This document shows positions 12,389 through 22,284 of a stretch of DNA of 55,063 nt, in pieces. Under the pieces are notes generated by a model. The model was not told the origin of the DNA. It saw nothing but the letters and a program-made list of their open reading frames with translations, and ran no database searches. The stretch comes from Methanobacterium formicicum DSM 3637 (GTDB lineage Archaea > Methanobacteriota > Methanobacteria > Methanobacteriales > Methanobacteriaceae), in assembly GCF_000302455.1 (NCBI RefSeq), contig NZ_AMPO01000014.1, positions 1-55,063 on the forward strand, read 5' to 3'. The position numbers and the translations under genes are program-made. Every line of letters begins with the position of its first letter. Positions within the stretch are counted from its first letter, which is position 1.

Positions 12389-12640
12389 TCAGATAATTCT
12401 TTCCAGAACGTCGTTCACCCGGCGATCAATGTAGAGTCTTTTGGCCACGTGGATGTCTTTATGGGTCATGGCCTGTGCAGGGCAGATCTCATGGCAGGAG
12501 AGGCATGCCATACAGTCTTCGACATTAACCACTTCTGTTTTCCATTTTTCTTCATTCATTTTGTACACGTCGTTGGGGCAGTCATCCACACAGGATCCAC
12601 ATCCAACACATGCATCTTCGTCTATCAGGATTTCAACCAT
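12389..12640 (-). CDS. 2x[4Fe-4S] ferredoxin, first gene of the hydrogenase operon
   Basis: An 83-residue bacterial-type ferredoxin with two classic clusters: CVGCGSCVDDCP at residues 12-23 and CMACLSCHEICP at about 43-54. A 25-residue basic C-terminal extension follows (KDIHVAKRLYIDRRVNDVLERII). It is the first gene of a four-gene operon with the V4R-like protein and both hydrogenase subunits. It is the obvious candidate for the hydrogenase's electron partner, in place of MvhD or the polyferredoxin MvhB (inference). The start follows GAGGAG at five bases. Confidence 0.92.
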   Translation of the reverse strand: MVEILIDEDACVGCGSCVDDCPNDVYKMNEEKWKTEVVNVEDCMACLSCHEICPAQAMTHKDIHVAKRLYIDRRVNDVLERII

Positions 12641-13092
12641 TTTAACTCCTCTTTTCCTATTTTTAGACTAACATGTTCTGTTTACCTTCCAAAATCTAAT
12701 TTTTTCAGATGAATGTTACTCAGGTTTTTTTAGTGACCATTAAAGTCTTAAGTGTTATAACTACACCCTATAATTTGTACTAAACCTTGTAATGGTTGTA
12801 AATATTCCTAAATAATATTAATATTAATCACTAATAAGTATTGTGTAATCTTAAATTCTGGTGTTTATTTTATTTACAGTAACAATCAAATCCTCTACTC
12901 CTCATTTATTTCGTTTTAAGAGGTTTTAAGTAATATAGTGCAATATAACGATTTCATCGTTAGTTGTTATTTTGGCGGATAATACTGGTTAATTAAATTC
13001 TTTGCTCCTGAGGGGTAGTAATTAAGGTGATTAATTAGATATATTTCCAAGTGGATTAATATTATATTCTAAGGAGATTATTAGTATTCCAA
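12641..13092. other. Intergenic spacer, 452 bases
   Basis: Upstream region of the hydrogenase operon and downstream region of the sortase gene, both on the minus strand. AT-rich, no coding frame with a ribosome site. An inverted repeat AACGAT-TTC-ATCGTT lies at 12947-12961. I could not pick one TATA box with confidence. Confidence 0.45.
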
Positions 13093-13722
13093 TTATAAGC
13101 TGCTGCTGGATACCATTTTAAAATGAGTAATCCATGCTGCTTCTTTTTTACCTGGTGGATAACAGGTAACAATTAATAAACGTGCCTGTCCTTCCTGCGA
13201 AAATCTGATAGGATTGGTTTTGTAGTCCCAGCGTATATCATTTCCATTGGAAGTAACTTCATAGACGTATTTCTTGCGTTGGGCAAAATCTTTGATAATG
13301 GCCTGGTCTCCTGGTTCAAGGGAGGCTATGTTGGTGAATAATCCGGAATATTTTGTCCTATGACCTAGAATACCACATTCTCCTGGTTTACCTGGCATAA
13401 CACTTTCAGGATAATGATAAACAGCGTTATATGCATTTACAGTATCGGATCGAATGCTTGCATTCAGGTTGAGTTTGGGAATGATTAACTGGGCATTAAC
13501 ATATGATTTAGTGAGATCAGTGGGATCCAGTGCGTTTACAGGGTTGCTCATTTTCTCCTGATAATCTTTAACACTTTTCTGGGCCTGGGTAACGTTTTGC
13601 ATCTGCTGGTAACCAGCAATGGCTATGCCTGCTGCCAGCGTGACACACGCTAATATAATCAGGATGGCAATGATCTTATATTTGGACATTTCACTAAAAC
13701 ATCTAATATTTTCACGAGACAT
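13093..13722 (-). CDS. Sortase family cysteine transpeptidase
   Basis: Membrane-anchored sortase of 209 residues. After a short cytoplasmic tail there is one transmembrane helix (IIAILIILACVTLAAGIAIAG, about residues 17-37), then an extracellular coiled linker and the sortase barrel. The catalytic His is in ILGHRTKYSG (about 121) and the Cys in LLIVTCYPPGKK (about 187). The third catalytic residue, normally an Arg on the next strand, is not at its usual place: the strand reads AAWITHFKMV. Archaeal sortases may differ here, so activity is not excluded. It would join surface proteins to the envelope. I start it at the ATG at 13722; a TTG just before and an ATG at 13689 are alternatives. Its first codons are part of a tandem repeat. 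Confidence 0.85.
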   Translation of the reverse strand: MSRENIRCFSEMSKYKIIAILIILACVTLAAGIAIAGYQQMQNVTQAQKSVKDYQEKMSNPVNALDPTDLTKSYVNAQLIIPKLNLNASIRSDTVNAYNAVYHYPESVMPGKPGECGILGHRTKYSGLFTNIASLEPGDQAIIKDFAQRKKYVYEVTSNGNDIRWDYKTNPIRFSQEGQARLLIVTCYPPGKKEAAWITHFKMVSSSSL

Positions 13723-13839
13723 CAACTTTCACAAGACATTTTCTGGCCTTTCATGAGATATCCACTTTCATGAGACATTTTTAGCCTTTCACGAGATATC
13801 TGGCCTTTTTCATGAGAAATTTGACCTTTCATGAAGCTT
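13710..13839 (+). repeat. Seven imperfect copies of a 13-base repeat spanning the sortase start and mscS end
   Basis: Consensus TTTCAYGAGAYAT on the plus strand. Copies begin at 13710, 13727, 13749, 13766, 13787, 13808 and 13827, with steps of 17, 22, 17, 21, 21 and 19 bases. Read on the minus strand several copies contain an ATG (ATGTCTCRTGAAA). The lowest-coordinate copy contains the sortase start codon, and the last (most degenerate) overlaps the end of the mscS gene. Confidence 0.8.
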
Positions 13840-14572
13840 TTTCAACCACCAGAAGTTCCTTAACTTTCAGGGCTAACTGGCTTCGGTAGGTGGCTACCTT
13901 CCATGGATCATTGATCCAGACATTAATAGTAGCTTTAATACCTGTATCTGTCATTTCTTTTATAAGCACATTTGGTTTCGGTTCAGGAAGCGCCCATTTA
14001 CACTCCGATGTTACTCTCATCAGGGAGTTAACAGTATCTTCCAATTCCAGTTCATAAGGAATGTTAATATCCAATCCTACTCTGCGGGTTTCCTGATAGG
14101 TGGAATTAACATAAACACCACTGGAAAAAATTGAATTGGGGATGGTGATAATTTTATTGTCATCAGTTTTAATGGTGGTAACTCTGAAACCCAGTTTAAT
14201 CACTTTGCCACTTTTGCCTGCCATTTCAATGATGTCCCCTACTTTGAAACTTTTATCCGCCAGTATGAAAAGACCTGCAATGAGGTTGGAGAGGGTGTCT
14301 CTTGCAGCGAAACCAACGGCTATACCTACAATACCAAAGCTGATGATCAGGGAGTTTATATTCACTCCGATTTCATTTAAAGCAAGAGTTAAGGCAATGA
14401 CTATTATGGAATATTTGATGATCTCATTTATGACCTGAATCAGAGTGGTTTCTAAATTAAATCGAGTTCCAGTTCTCTTAATAATGTAACTGGTCCATTT
14501 AATAATGATGAATCCGGCTATAAAGATTATTGCAATTTTTATCAGATCAAGGTACACTGGATCAGTTGCCAT
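13829..14572 (-). CDS. mscS: MscS-type small-conductance mechanosensitive channel
   Basis: A 247-residue channel protein. Two or three N-terminal transmembrane segments are followed by the pore-lining TM3 signature (IGVNINSLIISFGIVGIAVG, then FAARDTLSNLIAGLFILADK). The beta-domain follows, with FKVGDIIEMAGKSGKVIKLG and TIPNSIF. The C-terminal ferredoxin-like cage domain is complete. It would release osmolytes on hypo-osmotic shock. The ATG lies inside the last codons of the His-rich ORF upstream (11-base overlap), with GAGGTG seven bases ahead, so translation is probably coupled. Confidence 0.93.
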   Translation of the reverse strand: MATDPVYLDLIKIAIIFIAGFIIIKWTSYIIKRTGTRFNLETTLIQVINEIIKYSIIVIALTLALNEIGVNINSLIISFGIVGIAVGFAARDTLSNLIAGLFILADKSFKVGDIIEMAGKSGKVIKLGFRVTTIKTDDNKIITIPNSIFSSGVYVNSTYQETRRVGLDINIPYELELEDTVNSLMRVTSECKWALPEPKPNVLIKEMTDTGIKATINVWINDPWKVATYRSQLALKVKELLVVEKAS

Positions 14573-14738
14573 GATGATCCACCTCTTTAGGGTGATTTCC
14601 TTTTAAATTAGGGTGATGTTCTGGATCAGAATAATATTCTTTTGGTTGGGTGTGGTGTTCTGGATTGGAATGGTATTCCTTTGAATGGGGGTGATCTGCA
14701 TTTATGGCGTGTAGATTGTTTTTTTCATTATATTCCAT
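14562..14738 (-). CDS. Small histidine-rich protein (58 residues) between RNase Z and mscS
   Basis: Found by reading the minus strand between two genes. The ATG at 14738 lies inside the rnz stop region, overlapping rnz by 11 bases, and the TGA ends 11 bases into mscS. GAGGTG stands seven bases before the ATG. The product has 58 residues, 11 of them His (positions 10, 16, 18, 23, 28, 29, 41, 42, 49, 55, 56), no Cys, no hydrophobic segment and many Asn, Pro, Glu and Lys. A 13-residue unit is repeated: KEYHSNPEHH at 20-29 and KEYYSDPEHH at 33-42. I know no family. A metal buffer or metallochaperone is possible since RNase Z needs zinc (inference). Overlaps on both sides plus a good ribosome site argue that it is real. 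Confidence 0.7.
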   Translation of the reverse strand: MEYNEKNNLHAINADHPHSKEYHSNPEHHTQPKEYYSDPEHHPNLKGNHPKEVDHHGN

Positions 14739-15636
14739 GGCGTTTCACCTCAATATTCAAAAAATCTTCCGCCAATATTACCTTATTAAATACTTGGCTG
14801 GCTTCTGCTCTTAATTTATCACTATCTCTGTAACGGGTGCTTATGTGGGTGAGAATTAATTCTGATACTTCCGCTTCTTTAGCAATCATTGCTGCATGTG
14901 TGGTGGTGGAATGTCCATTTTCAATGGCTTTTGATTCTTGTGCTGATTCATAGGTTGATTCATGTATTAAAACATCAGCACCAGATGCAAATTGAACCAT
15001 TTCGGGGCATGGTTTAGTATCACCAGAGTAAACCACTTTCCTTCCCTTCCTTTTTTCTCCGAGCACCTGATCTGGTTTTATCATGGTTCCATCTACTTCC
15101 ACCGGGATCCCTTTTTGCAGTTTCCCAAAATCTGGCCCTGGTTTTAATCCCAGTTGGATTGCCTTTTCCCTGAGGAATTTAGGAGATCTTTTTTCTTCAA
15201 CTGAGTATGCCAGATTAAGGACAGAATGGTGGGTGGGACAGCATTCAATAAGGTATTCATCTGTCTGGAGAACAGTGCCCTCGGTTACTTCATAAGCATG
15301 TATGGGGAATGATAAAGCATAATACCCCAGATTTTTAATACTTTCAACGGTTTTTATTATTCCTTCTGGCCCGTAAATGTGTAATGGTTCAGTTCTGCCT
15401 CTGAAAGCCATGGACTGGATCATTCCGGGTAGTCCCAGGAAATGGTCACCATGCAGATGGGTAATGAAGATATGATCAACTTTCATGGGGCTCAGTTTAA
15501 TTCGAGCCATCTGGCGCTGAGTTCCCTCACCACAATCAAATAGCATTACTTCTCCAAAGGCCTTTAAGGCAATTGATGAATGATTCCGTTTGATGGTGGG
15601 GAGTGCGGATGAGGTTCCTAAAAATATTAATTCCAT
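14728..15636 (-). CDS. rnz: Ribonuclease Z (tRNA 3' endonuclease)
   Basis: Zinc-dependent metallo-beta-lactamase-fold nuclease that removes tRNA 3' trailers. Seen: FLGTSSALPT at the N-terminus, the metal motif THLHGDHFLGLPG near residue 60, the exosite arm region, the later SGDTKPC and HESTY motifs, and the C-terminal HISTRY. From the ATG at 15636 it has 302 residues, the usual length. That start has AGGTGA six bases upstream; an in-frame codon seven positions earlier has no better site. The gene heads a cluster with the His-rich ORF and mscS, each overlapping the next by 11 bases. Confidence 0.95.
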   Translation of the reverse strand: MELIFLGTSSALPTIKRNHSSIALKAFGEVMLFDCGEGTQRQMARIKLSPMKVDHIFITHLHGDHFLGLPGMIQSMAFRGRTEPLHIYGPEGIIKTVESIKNLGYYALSFPIHAYEVTEGTVLQTDEYLIECCPTHHSVLNLAYSVEEKRSPKFLREKAIQLGLKPGPDFGKLQKGIPVEVDGTMIKPDQVLGEKRKGRKVVYSGDTKPCPEMVQFASGADVLIHESTYESAQESKAIENGHSTTTHAAMIAKEAEVSELILTHISTRYRDSDKLRAEASQVFNKVILAEDFLNIEVKRHGI

Positions 15637-15721
15637 AATTGATTCACCTAATGCCACCTAATTTAATAAATTTATTAAATTCTGTGTTTAGCTTAAATTT
15701 TATGTTGTTCTTGAAATGATT

Positions 15722-15784
15722 ATTATTTAGATTAGATTATTTAGATTAGATTATTTAGATTAGATTATTTAGATTAGATTATTT
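15722..15784. repeat. Tandem repeat of 14 bases, four exact copies
   Basis: The unit ATTATTTAGATTAG occurs four times without change at 15722-15777 and a half copy follows. It lies upstream of rnz, about 85 bases before its start codon. Exact identity suggests recent slippage. Confidence 0.95.
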
Positions 15785-15944
15785 TATCCCTACGATTTTT
15801 ATGCATCTGTAATTCGATTACTTAATTACTTGATGTTTATTCCATACCACTGGAAATTAGTATCTTAACATCTACCTAGTTCAGTTTATTGGTAGGGTCA
15901 TGGTAAACTTGATCTTTTCAAATGAACTCTACTTTCTGGTGAAA

Positions 15945-15970
15945 ATTTATATTGTTCATCCAATATAAAT
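15945..15970. promoter_or_regulatory. Perfect inverted repeat over a TATA-like box upstream of nadC
   Basis: ATTTATATTG (15945-15954) and CAATATAAAT (15961-15970) are exact reverse complements separated by TTCATC. Each arm contains a TTTATATT-type TATA element, so a regulator bound here would block the promoter. It lies 115 bases before the nadC start and about 310 before rnz. A transcription-factor operator is the best reading; no regulator gene is adjacent. Confidence 0.5.
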
Positions 15971-16085
15971 GAGAACAAAGATTTTTTAGTATTTTGATAG
16001 TATTCATTAAAGGGTAATCCTTTTTTAAACAAACTGATTGATAAATCAACACTGATTGAGAAATAATAGTTTTATAGGTGTGATA

Positions 16086-16925
16086 ATGAGGCAGGACTTG
16101 GCTAAATTGGTTTATGATGATATTGGCTTTGAGGATATAACCACTCGTGCATTGATACCTCCCGGATTAAAGGTTAAGGGCCATATAATATCCAAAGAAG
16201 AGGGTATATCTGCTGGAGTTGAACTGGCAGTAGCTATTTTCACCGAATTTGAAGTGGAAACCGAAGTACTGGTGGCAGATGGTGAAAAACTAAAGCAGGG
16301 TCAGATCATCATGGAGATATCCGGTGATCCACGGAGTATTCTCAGTGTGGAAAGAACAGTTTTAAACCTCATGATGCGCATGAGTGGCATTGCCACCCTT
16401 ACCTCAAATATTATTAAAGTGGTTCGCAGTGTTAATCCGGATGTTATAGTGGCTGGAACCCGTAAAACAACCCCTGGACTTCAATTTTTTGAGAAAAATG
16501 CCATAAGATATGGTGGGGGGGATACCCATCGCTACCGCCTGGATGACAGTGTGTTAATAAAAGATAATCACCTAGCTCTGGTTGGTGGAGTGGTCGAAGC
16601 AATATCTCTAGCCAGAAAGTACGCCAGTTTCACTAAAAAAATTGAAATTGAGGTAGAAACCCTGGAAGAAGCCCTGCTGGCTGCCAATGCCGGGGCAGAT
16701 ATTGTAATGCTGGACAACATGGATCCTGAAGATGTTAAAACGGTCCTGGAAGCTTTGGATGATGAAAATCTCCACGATAATGTGATAATTGAAGTATCGG
16801 GCGGTATTAATTCAGATAACATACTGCAGTTTGCAAAGACCGGGGTGGATGTGATCTCAACCGGATACATCACTCACTCTGCAAGATCATTGGACTTAAG
16901 CTTAGAATTAGAGAAAATACATTGA
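16086..16925 (+). CDS. nadC: Nicotinate-nucleotide pyrophosphorylase (carboxylating)
   Basis: Quinolinate phosphoribosyltransferase: quinolinate plus PRPP gives nicotinate mononucleotide, CO2 and pyrophosphate, the entry to NAD synthesis. The signature residues are there: VERTVLNLMMRMSGIAT, then GTRKTTPGLQFFEKNAI and GGGDTHRYRLDDSVLIKDNH, then IEIEVETLEEA and MLDNMDPEDV, and the closing EVSGGIN. I place the start at the ATG at 16086 (279 residues), preceded by AGGTG; an upstream ATG at 16056 would add ten residues but has no ribosome site. The partner nadA/nadB is not in the window. Possibly controlled by the inverted repeat at 15945-15970. Confidence 0.95.
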   Translation: MRQDLAKLVYDDIGFEDITTRALIPPGLKVKGHIISKEEGISAGVELAVAIFTEFEVETEVLVADGEKLKQGQIIMEISGDPRSILSVERTVLNLMMRMSGIATLTSNIIKVVRSVNPDVIVAGTRKTTPGLQFFEKNAIRYGGGDTHRYRLDDSVLIKDNHLALVGGVVEAISLARKYASFTKKIEIEVETLEEALLAANAGADIVMLDNMDPEDVKTVLEALDDENLHDNVIIEVSGGINSDNILQFAKTGVDVISTGYITHSARSLDLSLELEKIH

Positions 16926-17065
16926 TCCCTATATATTTGCAGGTACTTTAAGCTGGAAGAATTATAGGATATTATTGTAAATTTTTATTTTACCTTCAAT
17001 TATTATTAAGGTATAATGATAAGTTGCCATAAATTTTACACGTAACCTATCATTTAAACCATAGT

Positions 17066-17073
17066 TTTATATA
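17066..17073 (+). promoter_or_regulatory. TATA box of the acidic histone-fold-like gene
   Basis: TTTATATA, an exact archaeal TATA consensus, sits 66-73 bases before the ATG with a purine-containing stretch ahead of it. Transcription would start near 17098, leaving a leader of about 40 bases. Confidence 0.55.
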
Positions 17074-17138
17074 ATGCAGTTTACATACCATTTAATGACA
17101 TATACGAATTTAAATCTAAATTAATTAGGAGATTTTTC

Positions 17139-17636
17139 ATGTACGACGAAAGAGAAGACGAATTTGATGAGGAAATTAATCAGGAAGAAACCGAGGAAAT
17201 TATTGACTCAGAAGAAGCAGTTGAGTCAGATGAAATCACTGAGGAAGATGCTGACAACGAAGTAGACGAAGAAGGAGAAAGTCTGCCTTTTGCCAAAGCA
17301 GAAGTCGTACGTTTAATGAAACAGAACCTTGACCGGGATAAGATGATAAGGGAACGAGTTAAAGTGGAAATGAACAAGTTCCTGGGAGAAGTACTGGTAA
17401 AGGTCTGTGAGCAGTTAAATGAATATCCTTACACCACAATTGAATATGAAATGCTCAAAGAATCCATTTATCCTTATCAGAATATTGAAAGGATCAATGA
17501 AGAGAAAAAGAGGATATTGATGCACTTACATGCCATAAAAGCAGACTGTGACGCTCTCTCAATGGATGTTAAAAAGACACTTAAACTCAAAGATGTCCAT
17601 GAAGAAGATGAAGATCCAGCTTTCATGGATTATTAA
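17139..17636 (+). CDS. Acidic-tailed protein with a probable histone fold
   Basis: 165 residues in three parts. Residues 1-48 are extremely acidic: 27 are Asp or Glu. Residues 49-111 start LPFAKAEVVRLMKQNLDRDK and continue through MNKFLGEVLVKVCEQLNE and YTTIEYEMLKESI. This matches the order and spacing of an archaeal histone fold: Leu-Pro-x-Ala start, short helix, long central helix, then a Thr-containing loop and a third helix. Residues 112-150 add one or two helices not found in HMf histones, and the end is acidic again. Basic DNA-contact residues of HMf are few, so this may be a histone-binding or partner-specific protein rather than a packaging histone (inference). Start follows TTAGGAG. 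No neighbour suggests its role. Confidence 0.75.
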   Translation: MYDEREDEFDEEINQEETEEIIDSEEAVESDEITEEDADNEVDEEGESLPFAKAEVVRLMKQNLDRDKMIRERVKVEMNKFLGEVLVKVCEQLNEYPYTTIEYEMLKESIYPYQNIERINEEKKRILMHLHAIKADCDALSMDVKKTLKLKDVHEEDEDPAFMDY

Positions 17637-17944
17637 AACTCTTTAGTTGCAAAAATTCCTTATTTACAAATATTTAGTTAATTTTTTAAATAATAATTTT
17701 TTATTTTTACTTTTTTAGATCCCTATTACCGCTTAATGGTCCTATATTCTCAATCCCATTCAATTTTATCTATTAATCCGTTTTCATCTATTATTAATCC
17801 AATTTCAATCAAATCCATTCATCAATTCTTAATTAAAAACAGATTTAACATGATTAAAACTTTATTTTAAGACTTAATTTGCTTTTAAATTTATTGTAAT
17901 AATAAAATTTATTGATTTTAAAAAAATTAGCTGATTTAAGGGAT
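17637..17944. other. Intergenic spacer between convergent genes, 308 bases
   Basis: AT-rich with several T-runs on both strands, as expected between two convergent gene ends. It contains short repeats of a CAATYYCATTCAATTTT-like sequence around 17750-17830. No coding frame was seen. Confidence 0.5.
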
Positions 17945-18532
17945 TCATCTATTCATTTTTTCCAGTTCTCCATTTTCAAAGGTGGTAAAGCCAGTTTCCA
18001 GATTTTCAATCTCTTCTACAGTCAATTCACTCTTAACTGCCATCTCATCCATAACTATGCTGTGGCCGAAGGGGTCTTCTAATACCAGGGTGACCTCTTT
18101 TTGACCATTTTTCACTCTTTCAATATCTTCCAGTATTTGGACTGCATTCTTTTTAGCATGGTCCTCCTCAGCCCAAGATAATGCAGTTTTAACGGCTTTT
18201 TCAAAACGGTTCAGCACTCCCTCTACATTGGAAACATATCCCTGTGATTGTGGTCCTGGTTCCACCTTAAGACCTATTTCAGGTATGGTAATGGTGGTTG
18301 ACTGTGATTTAACAACCCTTGCGTTTAAATTATCTTTCCCCACAATTAAAGTGTACTTAACTGGGTCTTTTTGATCAATACATATGGTATCTGAATGTTT
18401 ATATCCACATTCACTACATAAGAGGGTTGATTCCATAATTTCCCCAAAGTAGGGGATTTTCTCGGTTTTGGTGGTGACTTCCATACTTTGATGTGCATTG
18501 CATATTGGACAGTCAGCAAACATTTTACTCAA
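17945..18532 (-). CDS. ZPR1-type zinc finger protein
   Basis: A 195-residue archaeal ZPR1 homologue. The zinc finger is CPICNAH at residues 8-14 with CSECGYKH at about 39-46. The remainder is the ZPR1 beta-domain (VVKSQSTTITIPEIGLKVEPG, then YVSNVEGVLNRFEKAVK, then VTLVLEDPFGHS). Eukaryotic ZPR1 carries two such modules and chaperones elongation factor 1A; the archaeal form has one. A chaperone role here is an inference from the family. The start is TTG with AGGAG eight bases upstream; an in-frame ATG three codons later has no better site. Confidence 0.9.
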   Translation of the reverse strand: MSKMFADCPICNAHQSMEVTTKTEKIPYFGEIMESTLLCSECGYKHSDTICIDQKDPVKYTLIVGKDNLNARVVKSQSTTITIPEIGLKVEPGPQSQGYVSNVEGVLNRFEKAVKTALSWAEEDHAKKNAVQILEDIERVKNGQKEVTLVLEDPFGHSIVMDEMAVKSELTVEEIENLETGFTTFENGELEKMNR

Positions 18533-19133
18533 TTTTATGACTCCTATTTTATTAGTTTCCCTATTCTATTGTTTTCAGTAATTTTTATCAGTAATCACTA
18601 TCTTTTATTGATTATAATAAATTTAATGATCTGTTTCTATTAATCAATACTTAAATGTCCTTGAATACCCCTTTAATCCGTATTATTTTATCGTTAATGT
18701 TTTTTTGAATAATTATAATTTATTAAATTTATTAAATTTCATTTTTTGTAATCATTTGAAATTAAAAATAGAATTAAATGGATATCAGTTAATGTTAAGG
18801 GACTATTTCGATTTTGTTAAATGGACGAATTCTTGGACGAATTCTTAATAAAATGCAATTATCCTAATTTTGTAAGTATCCTACTATATAACATTATACT
18901 ACTAAATTTTTACTAATGTATTTTTTGGTATTGTTGGATAGTAGCTTAAAATTTATTTTTAGGTTTTACATTCATTTTTTTAATATAATATTCAGCATTG
19001 TAAATAGAATATTAGTTGGGAATACAATTTGTTGGGAATACTATTGGAGATTATAAAAGAAAAATTGAATCTTAACTGGATGGATTCTGTTTTGGTGGTG
19101 AAATTACTTTACTTTAGCGAGATCGGTTACGTT
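18533..19133. other. Long intergenic spacer, 601 bases
   Basis: No supported gene. It contains a 12-base exact tandem duplication (TGGACGAATTCT, 18822-18845), an 11-base direct repeat GTTGGGAATAC at 19015-19025 and 19031-19041, and a TTTATTAAA run near 18717. The promoter of the ZPR1 gene should be in its first part. The plus-strand reading frame that enters the following gene has no ribosome site and runs antisense to it. Confidence 0.5.
18822..18845. repeat. Exact 12-base tandem duplication
   Basis: TGGACGAATTCT occurs twice in direct succession (18822-18833, 18834-18845) in a non-coding spacer. Confidence 0.9.
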
Positions 19134-20099
19134 TTATTTTTCTTCACTGTTGAATTGGTAGAGCAGTCCCTTTTCACCCAGTTCTTTGATCATGGCCTGG
19201 AGACTTTCTTCATCTGGTGCGCAGATTTTGTGACGGTGCACATTTCCAGACAGTTCATAGAGTCCTTCCAGGTCTTTTTTACGTTTAGGGTTTTCCTGGA
19301 GAAGTTTTATGAATCTTTTTGCCTCGGAAGGGTCATAAACATTGACCTTCCTTTTAAGAGGTTCTCCAAAACCAGGGAGGAAGTAGGAAACATCCATTAT
19401 ACGACCTCCATATTTATTGAGGATAATATCAGTCTCCAGATCTAACTGGTCAACTGAATGGCGGAATACCATCTCTTTGCAGATCTCTTTAATCAGAGTG
19501 AGCATCCTCTTCTTGGTTTCGTTAATACCCAGGTTGTTAATAACAGGAATGCGATGTTCCAGGGCCTGTTTAACCAAATAATTATTAATTATGCGGTTTT
19601 CTTTGAAATATTCCAGGTGTTTCCCGCCTCTTTTTATCTTCATAGCCCGTTTAACGAATCTTTCTTTATGAACATCCTCGTCGGCAGTCAGTACAAAAAA
19701 GTGGATGTTTGCATCTTCTTTAAATTTTTCTATATCTAAAAATCCGGGAACAAGATGCACGCCTTCAATTACCAGATCATCATAGTCATCAACTGCTCTT
19801 TTTATAACTTTTTCAATTGCAGGGATGACAAAAGAGGCATGTTCTTCAAAACCGGCACTTATTAAACTGGCAGTATTACCATCATATCGTTGCTTGTCCT
19901 TTAAAGTTACATAAGCATCGAATGAAGATTTGTGCAGGGCCGGTGCATAATCTGGGCCAATGATCCCCCGTACTATTTCCCTTATAAAATCAGTTTCAAT
20001 CAGATGTTTAATACCCAGCTCTTTAGCTAACTCAGAAGCGATGGTTGATTTTCCAATCCCCGAAGCACTTCCAATGAGTATAACGTAAGGTTTTCTCAA
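19134..20099 (-). CDS. pgk2: 2-phosphoglycerate kinase
   Basis: Kinase that makes 2,3-bisphosphoglycerate from 2-phosphoglycerate and ATP, the first step toward cyclic 2,3-diphosphoglycerate, a thermoprotectant and phosphate store of Methanobacteriales. Walker A is GSASGIGKST at residues 10-19. LIETDFIREIVRG follows, then DLVIEGVHLVPGFLD and the lid arginines (KERFVKRAMKIKRGGKHLEYF). The C-terminal 70 residues are an extra module ending in LYQFNSEEK. 321 residues, close to the characterised M. fervidus enzyme. The start is TTG with GGAGG seven bases upstream. Some family members begin with an ATP-cone domain; this one does not. Confidence 0.88.
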   Translation of the reverse strand: MRKPYVILIGSASGIGKSTIASELAKELGIKHLIETDFIREIVRGIIGPDYAPALHKSSFDAYVTLKDKQRYDGNTASLISAGFEEHASFVIPAIEKVIKRAVDDYDDLVIEGVHLVPGFLDIEKFKEDANIHFFVLTADEDVHKERFVKRAMKIKRGGKHLEYFKENRIINNYLVKQALEHRIPVINNLGINETKKRMLTLIKEICKEMVFRHSVDQLDLETDIILNKYGGRIMDVSYFLPGFGEPLKRKVNVYDPSEAKRFIKLLQENPKRKKDLEGLYELSGNVHRHKICAPDEESLQAMIKELGEKGLLYQFNSEEK

Positions 20100-20249
20100 A
20101 GTGCAACCTCCAGATAATTTGTTAATAGGTTTTCACTTGGATTTACAAAAGATCATTTGTTATATGTGTTTTCCTGGAGTATACAAACAAATGATAATTG
20201 TAAACATGATAAACGGTGCGATCTGGTTTTAAAATTTAATATAGGGTGA

Positions 20250-20597
<348 letters not shown>

Positions 20598-20601
20598 TAT
20601 A

Positions 20602-20700
<99 letters not shown>

Positions 20701-20701
20701 T

Positions 20702-22145
<1,444 letters not shown>

Positions 22146-22284
22146 AAAAACTATCCAAAAAAGTAAGTATAAAATAGGAAGTTACAATATTTTATTATAT
22201 TTAATATAAGATTATAATATGATCAAATAGTAGGATTTGTTAACAATTAGGGGATATTAATAAGGATATGGGGAGATGTAATAA

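Larger units (their letters stand above)
15637..16085. other. Intergenic spacer between rnz and nadC, 449 bases
   Basis: Divergent promoter region. It contains the 14-base tandem repeat near rnz and a perfect ten-base inverted repeat overlapping a TATA-like box nearer nadC (both listed separately). No coding frame with support was seen. Confidence 0.6.

Noticed and set aside
14642..14833. Plus-strand frame of 63 residues over the His-rich ORF
   Set aside because: Antisense to the His-rich ORF and rnz end, with no ribosome site. The minus-strand ORF explains the region better.
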